From Niabella beijingensis (GTDB taxonomy: Bacteria; Bacteroidota; Bacteroidia; Chitinophagales; Chitinophagaceae), in assembly GCF_020034665.1 (NCBI RefSeq), contig NZ_JAIQDI010000001.1:434001-498000 (forward strand): a stretch of 64,000 nucleotides of DNA, written 5' to 3'. The notes beneath the pieces are model-generated. The model was given only the letters and a program-made list of their open reading frames with translations, searched no databases and was not told the origin of the DNA. The translations under genes were made by a program, and so were the position numbers. Position 1 is the first letter of the stretch, and each line of letters begins with the position of its first letter. Below, piece by piece: positions 1 to 9,277 of this stretch.

Positions 1-2712
1 CTTCAACTGATCCAGTGGTGTCATGCACACCAGCAATTTACCTCTTCCCATGCTGCACTCAAAGATCAGTCCCAGCTTATGGTTGCGGTCGATATTATCA
101 ATCACCTGCACCAGCGGCCGGTAGGTTGCCGGCAGGGCATCCAGTATCAACGGGCGTGCGTTTTTGATAATGCTCCACCATTGCCAGCTGGCATAATATT
201 CCGTGGGAAAATGATCAAACAGCGGCAATTCCGGCCGTGTAAGTATCCCCAATGTACCGGCTGATTGCGGCCGCTGTTGTTTTTCTGCAGCCTCTTTAAA
301 CACTTTCCAGTTCCAGAATTCCGTAATGAACTGTCCGCCCACTGATTTTGCTTTTATGCTTTCATGATCCGGGAACAGCAATACTTTTGCTCCTTCCCGT
401 AAGGCTTCGATGGTCTTATCATCCAGCTTTTTTGAGATCACTATCCCGGACGACATGTCCAGCTCCTGTTTGGATGGGTATACCCAAACGGGATAATGAT
501 TGCTATAAGAAGTACCTTCAAGTGCAACCTGCACCATCAATTTTGCAGCTGCGTTAATGCCGGATAACGGGAAACGGATATTTCCCACAGGAATAACACC
601 TTTATGGTCTTTTCCGATCTTCAGCTTTCCGCTGCCCAGCACCTGACCCTGCAGGTTGACTATTTTCCAGTACACGGTTCTTCCCGAAAGATTTTCCGGG
701 CTATAATTTACCAGCTGTATGTCTGCCGTAAACTGCTCATTGTTTGCCCAGGTATACTTATCCATCAGCACCTGCAGCGTACGGTCGCTACAAAACTGCC
801 GGAAGACCTCCGGGGTAATCAGTCCTTTGCTCCGCATAAAGGAATTCAGCAAACCTACCAGTGCCGTGCCCTGTCCGGGAAAATCCTGCAGGTCCAGCAA
901 CTGAAAGCCTCCGAAGCCGGGTGTTCCCAATGCCATTTCAATTTCCCGCCGGTACAACTGTACGGCCAGCATGCCTGATGCTTTAAAGAAATCAGCAGCC
1001 TGATCGCCCATGCCCGCCTTTTGCAAACGCTCCCTGAAGATCCGGAGGTTTGCCGGCTGAAGCACACCGGTGTATTGCGGAAGCTCTGTATAATCCGGAT
1101 AGAGCTGGTATTGCCCGATCTCATGTCCTATTACCGGCAGGTGATACGGTTTAATGGCTTCACTGTAGTTGCGTCGTGTATTGGCGCGCATGGTGTTTAA
1201 AATTCCATTACCGGCATCTTCCGTTGTAGCAAAACCGCCCCGCACATCAAACCGGCCATCAGGGGTTTCCTTACCTGTCCGCATCGTTACCCAGAAATCA
1301 TCCCCCGGCCCCGGATGCGGGTCGTTATAAAATGCATTTGTACCAACGGTATATAGCCGGCGGTTATCATCGTAAGCCCGTAATTCTTTTATCATTTTAT
1401 CCGGCACCGTTTCATCACCTGCCAGTTCATTGCCCAGCGATAACATCACAAATGATGGATGATTTCCATAGGCGTCCAGGATCGCTTTGCCTTCCTCATA
1501 TTGAAAGCGGTTCTGAAAACTGTCCTTACTGTTGAAATTGGACCAGTTGGGCAGCTCGGCCTGGATATAGATGCCCTCGATATCCGCAGCTTCAAAAGCG
1601 GCTTCCGGCGGGGTATAGGAATGAAAACGATACTGATTGATCCCGTATTGTTTTGCGATACGGTACAGGCGTTGCCATTCCGCTGTAGCAGTGGGCGGAA
1701 ATCCTGTTAAAGGGAAAACACAGCTTTCATTTTTTCCACGTAAAAAAGTGATCCGGTTATTGATGCTGAATTGTGTACCTTGCGGACGGAACGTTCGAAG
1801 CCCGGCATTTAATGTCCTCCGGTCTGCAACGCCATTCTTATCATACAGTGTTACCGTAATGCGGTAAAGTGCCGGGTGGTATTCATCCCAAAACAGGGCC
1901 TCAGTACCTAACGGATAATCCAGTACTACCATACGATCCGTTGTTTGTTCAGCGAGATTATACCACTGCGTTTTTGCCCGATGCGGTTTCGCCGTATTCC
2001 ATGCTGATGCTTCTATTTTGATACGGGCGGTTTTGTGATCTTTATGCTCACCTCCCAAGCGGATGCTGAGCCGGAACAGCCGCTTGTCTGCATCTGGTTT
2101 CACCCGCACCTGCTCCAAACCAGTACTATTATGGTTTTCCAGGAAGATATTGCCGATGATGCCGTTCCAGTTGGTTTGTGTATGTTCACTCAACGCATGC
2201 GAACCACCCACTGCAAAAAGAGAAGGCGTATTGTCTACGCAGATGGTTAGTGTATGCCACCCGGGTCCCGGGTGACCGAGTTCGATCACTTGTGCGGCAG
2301 ACAGCAATCTGCTCTCGCCTATCTGAACTCCATCCAGCCAGACGGTTGTGGCTTTTGTACGTTCCAGGTGCAGCGCTATTATTTTCCCTTTCCAGGATGC
2401 CGGTATGTGGATGCGTTTCTGGTACCAGGACTTGCCGGTATAGGACCAGGATTCATTTAGATGCTGTGTAGTAGGTTGGGTATTCCGGACTCCCTTACGC
2501 CACTGCGCCATGGAACCGGGCAGGGTTACCGTTTCGGTAAACAGGCTGTCCATCCAGCGTTGTACCACTCCTGTATTTTGCGGATCCATACGAAACCCCC
2601 AACTACCGCTCAGGGAAACGCGCTCCCGCGCAAATGGCTGCGCATTGCCATGAATACTCAGCAATATCCATAACAGGATTCCTGCTATACGTGTTTTTAA
2701 AATATCAATCAT
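1..2712 (-). CDS. Glycoside hydrolase family 2 enzyme (C-terminus cut by window edge)
   Basis: The reading frame is open from the ATG at 2712 to base 1, giving 904 residues with the stop outside the window. It begins with a signal peptide (hydrophobic run, then NAQP). A sugar-binding/jelly-roll domain follows, containing the QTNWNGIIG motif, then an Ig-like domain and the GH2 TIM barrel. The acid/base Glu lies in SLGNELAGDE (near 1428) and the nucleophile Glu in GHEIGQY (near 1117). GH2 enzymes remove non-reducing beta-linked galactose, glucuronate or mannose; which one cannot be read from sequence. The protein is a clear paralog of the complete 926-residue GH2 at 9278-12058, and comparison suggests only a few dozen residues are missing. 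It is the last visible gene of the locus and is separated from the GH88 upstream by a repeat-filled gap, so it may have its own promoter. Confidence 0.9.
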   Translation of the reverse strand, partial: MIDILKTRIAGILLWILLSIHGNAQPFARERVSLSGSWGFRMDPQNTGVVQRWMDSLFTETVTLPGSMAQWRKGVRNTQPTTQHLNESWSYTGKSWYQKRIHIPASWKGKIIALHLERTKATTVWLDGVQIGESRLLSAAQVIELGHPGPGWHTLTICVDNTPSLFAVGGSHALSEHTQTNWNGIIGNIFLENHNSTGLEQVRVKPDADKRLFRLSIRLGGEHKDHKTARIKIEASAWNTAKPHRAKTQWYNLAEQTTDRMVVLDYPLGTEALFWDEYHPALYRITVTLYDKNGVADRRTLNAGLRTFRPQGTQFSINNRITFLRGKNESCVFPLTGFPPTATAEWQRLYRIAKQYGINQYRFHSYTPPEAAFEAADIEGIYIQAELPNWSNFNSKDSFQNRFQYEEGKAILDAYGNHPSFVMLSLGNELAGDETVPDKMIKELRAYDDNRRLYTVGTNAFYNDPHPGPGDDFWVTMRTGKETPDGRFDVRGGFATTEDAGNGILNTMRANTRRNYSEAIKPYHLPVIGHEIGQYQLYPDYTELPQYTGVLQPANLRIFRERLQKAGMGDQAADFFKASGMLAVQLYRREIEMALGTPGFGGFQLLDLQDFPGQGTALVGLLNSFMRSKGLITPEVFRQFCSDRTLQVLMDKYTWANNEQFTADIQLVNYSPENLSGRTVYWKIVNLQGQVLGSGKLKIGKDHKGVIPVGNIRFPLSGINAAAKLMVQVALEGTSYSNHYPVWVYPSKQELDMSSGIVISKKLDDKTIEALREGAKVLLFPDHESIKAKSVGGQFITEFWNWKVFKEAAEKQQRPQSAGTLGILTRPELPLFDHFPTEYYASWQWWSIIKNARPLILDALPATYRPLVQVIDNIDRNHKLGLIFECSMGRGKLLVCMTPLDQLK

Positions 2713-2949
2713 TATAAATACAGGCCTGCAGTCCGGCAAGCATCCTTCGCATTTAGTGTTCAAACATAGCACCGATCTGGTGCACTTTCAATGGCTAATT
2801 TTCGGAAAAAGATAGATCTTTTGATGTTAAAGAGCAGTGGCTGCGGCGGGATTTTTATTATCCCGGCCGCAGTACTCATGGCAGCAGTTTCTCTGTGGAA
2901 CTCGGGAACCAGTAGAACGGGGAGTCGTCTTTTTAACGTATGCTTTTTA

Positions 2950-3650
2950 AAGTTCGTCGGCCCGGCCTGTTAACAACTCGGGAATTTATTCCGGAATCGA
3001 AACAGTTACTGAATACAAAGTGCCGTAGGCACGATCAATAAAGGCATCCTCATGTACACCAAGTCCTATTTGTCCCACAGCTCCGCCTTGATACCACTTG
3101 TCCTTGACGCCATCCACCCATGATCCGAGCCTATGGCTCTCGGTCTGTACTACAGCCCGTTAACAACGAACTAAAGTTCGTTGTTAAAAAACTAAACCGA
3201 GGCGAAGCCTTTTAACTGTATTTAGATACCCTTGTGAGCATTTCTCCAACAAGCCACTAAAGACCATTCTACTGCTATAACTCCGGAATTTACTCAGGGA
3301 TCAAACATACCAAGGAACATGCAAGTGTCATCGGCATTGTCAGTAAAGACGCACGCCTGACCTATGGCTTTTCCGGCCCCGCAGCCCTGTATTAATATTA
3401 TTTTTCAAAATATCATCCGATTATGATCTGAGCCTGTGGTTCTTCTTCTTCACTACAGTCTGTTAACAACGTACTGAAATTCGTTGTTAAAAAACTAAAA
3501 TGAGGCGATGCCCCTTCACTGTATTTACACACCGTCGTGAACATTTCTCCCACACACCATCAAAGGCCATCGGCCTGCTGCTATATAACTCCGGAATTTA
3601 TTCCGGGGACTAAAACATGCTAAGAGACCAGAGTGCCATAGGCACGACCA
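2950..3650. repeat. Cluster of imperfect palindromic repeat units
   Basis: This 0.9-kb gap has no convincing gene. It holds two imperfect direct repeats of about 180 bp (roughly 3122-3301 and 3427-3606) and parts of a third. Each unit is a string of short palindromes. There is a TTCCGG-type hairpin at about 2978 and 3590. GTGCC-GTA-GGCAC lies at 3020-3032 and GTGCC-ATA-GGCAC at 3633-3645. GAGCC-TAT-GGCTC lies at 3127-3139. An 11-bp stem (TAACAACGAAC pairing with GTTCGTTGTTA) lies at 3161-3186, with a degenerate copy at 3464-3489. Related hairpins recur at 4930-4990. The pattern resembles repetitive extragenic palindromes rather than coding sequence. Confidence 0.7.
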
Positions 3651-3653
3651 ATA

Positions 3654-4865
3654 TCACCTTCCCGTTCCCAGCTTCCAGTACCGTTGCAATGCCTCTGCAT
3701 AATAATAATCAGCATAAATCAGCGGCACGTCGATATCCGCATTTTTCGGATAGTTACCAACACCATGTTTCAAAAGAAAACCACCATTTTCACCGGTAGC
3801 GGCGCGGTAGGCCGGGGAGCACAGGCTTTGCAACATTTTTTCTGCCGCCGCCATATAGCTTTTGCGCTCTTTTCCGGATGTATAGGTAGCCAGCTCCAGC
3901 AGGGCAGAGCAGATCACCGCACCTGCAGAAACATCCCTTGGTGCATTGGGGATCCCGGGTGCATCAAAATCCCAGTAAGGTATCTTGTTTGCAGGAAGGC
4001 GCGGATGGGACAGCAGAAATTGAGCAATATTCCGGGCCTGTTCCAGGTATTTCGGGTCGCGGGTTTCGCGGTAGGTCATGGTATAGCCATACAATCCCCA
4101 GGCCTGGCCCCGTGCCCATGCTGAGCTGTCGGCAGCCCCCTGCACCGTTTGTTTTTTTAATACGCTACCGTCCTTTGGGTTGTAGATCACCAGGTGATGC
4201 GAACTGTAATCCGGACGGTAATGATGATTCATCGTGGTATTGGCATGGGTCACTGCTATATGGTAAAAAGAAGAATCTCCGGTCATCTTTGTAGCTTCAA
4301 ACAACAGTTCCAGGTTCATCATATTGTCAATAATCACCATAAACCGGCCGGCATCCGAATCCCAGGAACGGATGCACCCTACTTTTTCACTGAACCGGCT
4401 TGCCAGCGACCGTGCACTGTTGATCAGGATCTCTTTATACTCCGGCTTCGGAGCCAGCCGTTCTGCATTACCAAAAGAGCAGTACATCATAAAGCCCAGG
4501 TCATGCGTTGTTTTATTGTATTGCTCTTTTTCCAGCACGTTCATTTTTTGCAACGCTTCCTTGTATAAAGCGCTGTCCTTCGTATACTCAAAAAGATACA
4601 ACAATGCACCGGGGTAAAAACCACCCACCCAGGGCTCGGAACCGCTGGTGACCAGTTTATCCTCTTTAGCATACCAGGTTACGGGGAACCGGGCGACATC
4701 CAGCCGTTGCATCATTACCTTGTATTGCTGTGCCGATTCATTCATACACTGCACTACCTCCCGTTGCAGTTTTTTCCGGGTCTTTAGATGCTGTGCGTTT
4801 AATGTGTTCAACAAAAAACAACAGGCAAGCAACCAATAAATCCGGCGCAACCTTATTTTATTCAT
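3654..4865 (-). CDS. GH88 unsaturated glucuronyl hydrolase
   Basis: A 403-residue exported protein (signal peptide ending LNAQ, about residues 1-24) with the alpha/alpha-barrel signatures of GH88. Visible motifs are WVGGFYPG, HDLGFMMY (Asp122) and IDNMMNLELL (Asp180), plus SSAWARGQAWGLYG and PYWDFDAP. The two Asp residues match the two catalytic acids of the family. GH88 enzymes hydrate and release the 4,5-unsaturated uronic acid left at the non-reducing end by polysaccharide lyases, so this protein acts downstream of the PL8 at 5932-7941. A second GH88 lies at 7979-9259; this one is shorter and the two are clearly diverged paralogs. A gap of about 340 bp separates it from the SGNH gene upstream. 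Confidence 0.93.
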   Translation of the reverse strand: MNKIRLRRIYWLLACCFLLNTLNAQHLKTRKKLQREVVQCMNESAQQYKVMMQRLDVARFPVTWYAKEDKLVTSGSEPWVGGFYPGALLYLFEYTKDSALYKEALQKMNVLEKEQYNKTTHDLGFMMYCSFGNAERLAPKPEYKEILINSARSLASRFSEKVGCIRSWDSDAGRFMVIIDNMMNLELLFEATKMTGDSSFYHIAVTHANTTMNHHYRPDYSSHHLVIYNPKDGSVLKKQTVQGAADSSAWARGQAWGLYGYTMTYRETRDPKYLEQARNIAQFLLSHPRLPANKIPYWDFDAPGIPNAPRDVSAGAVICSALLELATYTSGKERKSYMAAAEKMLQSLCSPAYRAATGENGGFLLKHGVGNYPKNADIDVPLIYADYYYAEALQRYWKLGTGR

Positions 4866-4929
4866 ATTATTTTATTTAGTACCTCTTCAAGTGATTTGTA
4901 AGTACACCATACGCGGCAGCTTATGGTCC

Positions 4930-4990
4930 GAGCTTATGGCTCTCTACCGTTTTTACGAATATCCGGCAACGACCCGGGGTTCGTTGCCGG
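4930..4990. repeat. Further copy of the palindromic repeat
   Basis: In the 340-bp gap 4866-5204, GAGC-TTATG-GCTC (4930-4942) is followed by a perfect 10-bp stem, CCGGCAACGA (4963-4972) pairing with TCGTTGCCGG (4981-4990). The stem corresponds to the TAACAACGAAC hairpin of the 3.1-3.5 kb cluster, but the outer pairs changed on both arms (AA/TT to GG/CC). That is a compensatory change that keeps the structure. The rest of the gap shows nothing recognisable. Confidence 0.65.
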
Positions 4991-5204
4991 AACACGGACC
5001 GGGGCTATACCTCTTATAACACCTCCGTTACCATGAAAGGCAACAGGCCCAATATCAGCAGACCACTCCGGATCCGAACATTCGGATTATTCCACAAAAA
5101 TGCCTCCTATCTGAGATCTGAGTACCAGCGGCACGATATACTTTATTAACCTGACGAATACGATAAGAACACCAACCACGGCCTGACATTAACTTCTTAC
5201 CATT

Positions 5205-5915
5205 TTAAAACCATTTCATAATCCGGTCTGCGATTAGCCGGTGGCCTTTCCCATTGGGGTGATTGCTCTGCGCCATATAATCGCGTAGCTGTTTTCCGTT
5301 CCGGGCCTGCTCGTAAAAAGCGGCATAGCTGTCTGCAAGACCGATCTTATATTTTGCAGCCAATTGTATCAGCTGCTGACTGAACTGACTCAGGATATTA
5401 TCCTGCTTAAGAATATCCACCGTAAGATCCGCAGAAGGGGTCATCAGGATGATCTTTATATGCTTCTTCAATGCCTTCCGGATCATCTTCTCCATGGCAA
5501 TCCGGGATGCTTCCAGGCCAATGGCCCGGTCGTTGAGGGCATAATCGATAAACAATACATCCGGGCGGTGCGGCAGCACCTCCTTCTCAAACCGCTTTTG
5601 TCCCTGCACGGAATTTTCGCCGCCGATGGATGTGGTGATCACATTGATGACGGCATTGGGATACAGCTCCTTCAATTGCTGCAATACCTGGTGCGGGTAG
5701 GCTTCCAGCGTATGCACCGCAGGCGTTTGAAAATACCCGCTGGGTACGGAATGCCCGTGAAATACCAGGTTGATCGTCCGGTTGGCGGGCCATTTCTTTT
5801 TCAATTCGGTCTTCAGCTCCTCCAAGTAGGTTTGCGGATCTGCCTGCGCCATTCCGGCCACGGCCCAGTGCAATGCCAGAATAAGCAGTGATAAACGGGT
5901 CATCCAGTTTTTCAT
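5205..5915 (-). CDS. Secreted SGNH/GDSL-type esterase
   Basis: The start is placed at the ATG at 5915 rather than the longest frame (5996). It follows the PL8 stop by 16 bp, has a purine-rich AAAAAG before it, and begins a clean signal peptide ending AGMAQA; the product is 236 residues. SGNH blocks are visible: catalytic Ser in FHGHSVPSG (about Ser56), the oxyanion Gly in SIGGENS, the Asn block in IDYALNDR, and the catalytic His in QSNHPNGKGH (about His219). The residue usually Asp before this His is Asn here. In polysaccharide loci such proteins usually remove acetyl or other ester groups so that lyases and hydrolases can reach the chain; the actual ester is unknown. Confidence 0.82.
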   Translation of the reverse strand: MKNWMTRLSLLILALHWAVAGMAQADPQTYLEELKTELKKKWPANRTINLVFHGHSVPSGYFQTPAVHTLEAYPHQVLQQLKELYPNAVINVITTSIGGENSVQGQKRFEKEVLPHRPDVLFIDYALNDRAIGLEASRIAMEKMIRKALKKHIKIILMTPSADLTVDILKQDNILSQFSQQLIQLAAKYKIGLADSYAAFYEQARNGKQLRDYMAQSNHPNGKGHRLIADRIMKWF

Positions 5916-5931
5916 CTTTTTGTTTTTAAAT

Positions 5932-7941
5932 CTATTTGTAAGCGGCAGCAACCGTAGTTCCATTCTCCGGCAACTGCAGCCGTTGCGTTTTATCATTGAT
6001 CGCTACTGTTACCGTTACACTTTTGTGCAACGGATCGCTGATATATAGTTTCCCTTTTTTAACAACCATCATGCAAGGCTGATCCGTTTGCAGGTAGCGC
6101 CGCTGATCCAGCATCAGTTTACCTCCTGTATAGAATGCCGCCATGACCACGCCGTCTGAAAAACGAACGGCCTGTATATCCTTATCGTTCCGCAGCACTT
6201 TCCAATCCGGTTTCAGCGCAAGCACAGCGGCCTGTTCGGCGGTCTTTGCTGTACTTAACACATAGCCGGAAGGTTGACCTGCGCGATGCAGCAGTACCGG
6301 CATAAATACAGCTTCGCGCACAGTATCCCTGGATTCTGCATTGTTGATCGCATACCAGGTGCCGGACCTTTGCTCCGCGTGTACTTCCATAACCGCCGGC
6401 TGCAGCGGGATATAGGCAAATCCTGCATGATGGATCCAGCGTACCTGATCCAGCCGCGTTGTTCCGCCCCGCAGTACCTGCGTTGGACTGTTGACCGTTA
6501 CCGGACCCCGCAGGCGGCATTGATCCAGTGCGGTGTAAACCGGTTCGGAAACCTGATCTGTTTTTAAACCGCCTGCCAGGCATATTATCTTATCCCCATA
6601 ACAGGCCCAGAACTTACGCGCCTCCAGTGTTTGCTTCCCGGTTGTATCCGCAATGATGAGGTGCATGGCCGTTACACCGCATAAGGAGTCGCCCGCGCTG
6701 CCGGCAAAAGCCTGGCGGTTTGCCTGGTAAGCACCTTTAAAAGTTGTTACGCCAGGCAGGTGCGACCAGTCCCAGACCGGCATCAGATCCGTATACTCCT
6801 TTCCATCCCTGACCAGGTAAGCATCACCGCTATTGAGCAGGCGGCCTTTTAAGTTTTCATGATTGATGGATTCGGTAGCCAGCGTACGGGTCGAAATGGT
6901 TTTTATAAAAAAGCTAAACCCTTTCCGGTGATACGCAGCAAAATCTGAATAGGGATAATAGCGGAAGCCCTGCAAGCCCGCTTTCCCATTCTGAACGGCA
7001 CTTAGCCGGTCCCAGTCTGCAGACCTGGAAGGCTGCAGCTCTTTCATAAAAGGGATCAACGGCCGTACATCAGCGCTTTCCAGTTCACCTTTCCGGGAGG
7101 CCGACCGGTCCATGGTTCCCGGCACGGTATAAATTCCCCGGGCCATCCATTGCCAGCCGTTCAGCATCATACCGGTCAGCAATGCTACCTTATCTTCCGG
7201 AAAGGCAAGTGCGGTGCCCTTTAACTGCCAGGCCACCCGCAGGCTCTCCAACAAAAATGCTTTTCCATACTGGTACATCTGCAGCCGGTGGCCGTGCTGC
7301 TGAAAGCTGTAATCCGGCTGAATGCCCTCCCCTGTTCCGGTTTTGATCTCCTTTACGATCAGCGCCTGACAACGTTGCACCAGCTTTTCATCACCGGTAA
7401 GCGCGCCGTAATGCAATCCCAGGTCGGCACACCAGACCAGGTTTCCGGCAAGATAATCTTCGTGTACCCGCAGCTGGTTCAGTACTTCCAGCGCGGCCTT
7501 CATACGTTGCGGATCCAATTGGTTGCGGAGCAGGATGATGATGTCCCGCATATAGCGGGGAATGCCGATTTCATTGTGCCACCAGTTCGTACTCTGGTAC
7601 CGCTTCAACAGCCAGTGGTCAAGTGCTTTTTCCATTGCAATTAACAGCCGGGTACTGTTCCGGTCCGGGGATCCCGGAGCCGCCCAGCACAAAGCCATAT
7701 CACGAATCCGTTTGAGGTGGTCCGGTACTTTCCATGCGGCCGGTTCCTTATCGTTATAATCAATATCCGGCCAGCGCCCATCCGGTTGCAGGGTACGTAT
7801 CCAGCTGCCTGTATGCGTTACAGGCAATACACTGGTTTGGAACAAATACCTGCTGTACCGGTCCAGTATGGTATCTGCCTGTGCGTTCGCCACCACGGCA
7901 AACAATAAAATAAAAACGATATTCAAACTGATCCTGCGCAT
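5932..7941 (-). CDS. Polysaccharide lyase family 8 (hyaluronate/chondroitin/xanthan lyase type)
   Basis: A 669-residue exported protein with a signal peptide (cut near VANAQA) and PL8 architecture: an alpha/alpha toroid N-terminus with NWWHNEIGIPR (119-129), then beta-sandwich domains. The catalytic tetrad can be placed at Asn167 (LAGN), His216 (SFQQH), Tyr225 (QMYQYG) and Arg279 (MDRSASR). The spacing (49, 9, 54) is nearly the same as in Flavobacterium chondroitinase AC (50, 9, 54). NHENLKG is also family-typical. PL8 enzymes cleave 1,4 linkages to uronic acid by beta-elimination, leaving unsaturated uronate ends, which the two GH88 neighbours remove. The substrate could be hyaluronan, unsulfated chondroitin or a xanthan-like polymer. 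It is probably the first depolymerase of the locus. Confidence 0.9.
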   Translation of the reverse strand: MRRISLNIVFILLFAVVANAQADTILDRYSRYLFQTSVLPVTHTGSWIRTLQPDGRWPDIDYNDKEPAAWKVPDHLKRIRDMALCWAAPGSPDRNSTRLLIAMEKALDHWLLKRYQSTNWWHNEIGIPRYMRDIIILLRNQLDPQRMKAALEVLNQLRVHEDYLAGNLVWCADLGLHYGALTGDEKLVQRCQALIVKEIKTGTGEGIQPDYSFQQHGHRLQMYQYGKAFLLESLRVAWQLKGTALAFPEDKVALLTGMMLNGWQWMARGIYTVPGTMDRSASRKGELESADVRPLIPFMKELQPSRSADWDRLSAVQNGKAGLQGFRYYPYSDFAAYHRKGFSFFIKTISTRTLATESINHENLKGRLLNSGDAYLVRDGKEYTDLMPVWDWSHLPGVTTFKGAYQANRQAFAGSAGDSLCGVTAMHLIIADTTGKQTLEARKFWACYGDKIICLAGGLKTDQVSEPVYTALDQCRLRGPVTVNSPTQVLRGGTTRLDQVRWIHHAGFAYIPLQPAVMEVHAEQRSGTWYAINNAESRDTVREAVFMPVLLHRAGQPSGYVLSTAKTAEQAAVLALKPDWKVLRNDKDIQAVRFSDGVVMAAFYTGGKLMLDQRRYLQTDQPCMMVVKKGKLYISDPLHKSVTVTVAINDKTQRLQLPENGTTVAAAYK

Positions 7942-7978
7942 ATCTTATTTTCTGTGATCTTCAAAAAAGCACTGCCTC

Positions 7979-9259
7979 CTATTTTTTGAGCGCCCGGTAA
8001 CGCATAAGCGCTTCAAGATAGTAATAGTCTGCGTAAATAAGGGGCACATCCACCTCAATATTTCCCGGTACGCCTCCCGATGCATGTTTGAGGATGAACC
8101 CGCCGTTCTCCCCGGTTGCTGCACGGTAAGCCGGTGACGACAGCGATTGCAGCATGGTTTCTGCTGCGTGCTGGTAACGCTCGCCTGTCTTACGATCCAC
8201 ATATCCTGCCAGCTCCAGCAATGCCGATGCGGTGATCGCAGCTGCGGATGCATCCCTGGGCACCGGCTGGTATTTTAAAGGATCAAAGTTCCAGGGCGGA
8301 TCAAAGCCCGCCTGACCCACATTAAAATCCCAGTAGGGAACCTTATCCTCTGGCAGGTTGGAATGATTCAGGAAAAAATCGGCCATGCCGGTTGCTGTTT
8401 GCAAAAAGCGGGGATCCTTTGTTTCGCGGTATACCATGGTGAACCCATAGATGCCCCAGGCCTGACCGCGCGACCAGGCAGAGTTATCTGAAAAACCCTG
8501 TTGCGTCTCCCGGCTCTTTACGGCGCCGGTCTCCACATCATAGTCCACCACATGATAGCAGCTGAAATCAGGACGTACCTGGTTCTTCATGGTCATCTCC
8601 GCATGTTTGATCGCCATATCTTTATAAAGCGGTTCCCCGGTTACGCTTGAAGCGAAGAACAATAATTCCAGGTTCATCATATTATCGATGATCACGGGAA
8701 ATTTCAGGATCCGTTTTCCATCCAGGGATTTTACCTGGTCCCAGGACTGGATGCAGCCTACACGTGGATCAAACCGGCGGGCCAGCGACTGCGCCGAGCG
8801 TACCAGGATGGCTTTATCTTCCGGCCTGCCAAACAACCGGTAGGCATTGCCATAACTGCAATACATCATAAAACCAAGATCATGATGTGCGGTCATTGTT
8901 TTTAGCGGCTCCATCTTTTTCAGTTTAGCCTTAGCTTCATTCAATAAACCCTGATCCCGCGAAAATTCATAGAGGTACAGCAGCCCGCCGGGATAAAAAC
9001 CGCTGGTCCAGGCAGCAGGTGTTACTGTTTGTAACATTCCTTTTTCAAAGGTCCGGGGCCATTGATCCGGCTTTAGCTGTTGTTTTAAATAGTTATACTG
9101 GCGCACGGAAGCCTGCAAGTTTTCTGTTACCAGTGCCTGCATCTCCGGGCGGGGCCTTAACCGGTGCTGTTTCTGGGCGTTTACCGGAACTGGTATTGCC
9201 CCTGACAATAGCAGGCAACTGCCGAGCAAGACGTTCTTTAAACCATTCTTCATATCCAT
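7979..9259 (-). CDS. GH88 unsaturated glucuronyl hydrolase (second paralog)
   Basis: A 426-residue exported GH88 (signal peptide ending PVNAQK). Motifs are TSGFYPGGLLYLYEF, HHDLGFMMYCSYGNAYRL (Asp127), IDNMMNLELLF (Asp192), NSAWSRGQAWGIYGF and PYWDFNVG. Compared with the 403-residue paralog at 3654-4865 it has a longer loop between the WDF and PRDAS motifs (residues about 318-335), next to the active-site region in this family. The two may therefore prefer different aglycones or sulfation/acetylation states, though this is inference. It lies 37 bp upstream of the PL8 and 18 bp downstream of the GH2, consistent with one operon. Confidence 0.93.
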   Translation of the reverse strand: MDMKNGLKNVLLGSCLLLSGAIPVPVNAQKQHRLRPRPEMQALVTENLQASVRQYNYLKQQLKPDQWPRTFEKGMLQTVTPAAWTSGFYPGGLLYLYEFSRDQGLLNEAKAKLKKMEPLKTMTAHHDLGFMMYCSYGNAYRLFGRPEDKAILVRSAQSLARRFDPRVGCIQSWDQVKSLDGKRILKFPVIIDNMMNLELLFFASSVTGEPLYKDMAIKHAEMTMKNQVRPDFSCYHVVDYDVETGAVKSRETQQGFSDNSAWSRGQAWGIYGFTMVYRETKDPRFLQTATGMADFFLNHSNLPEDKVPYWDFNVGQAGFDPPWNFDPLKYQPVPRDASAAAITASALLELAGYVDRKTGERYQHAAETMLQSLSSPAYRAATGENGGFILKHASGGVPGNIEVDVPLIYADYYYLEALMRYRALKK

Positions 9260-9277
9260 CTCAAAATTTGTCCTGAT

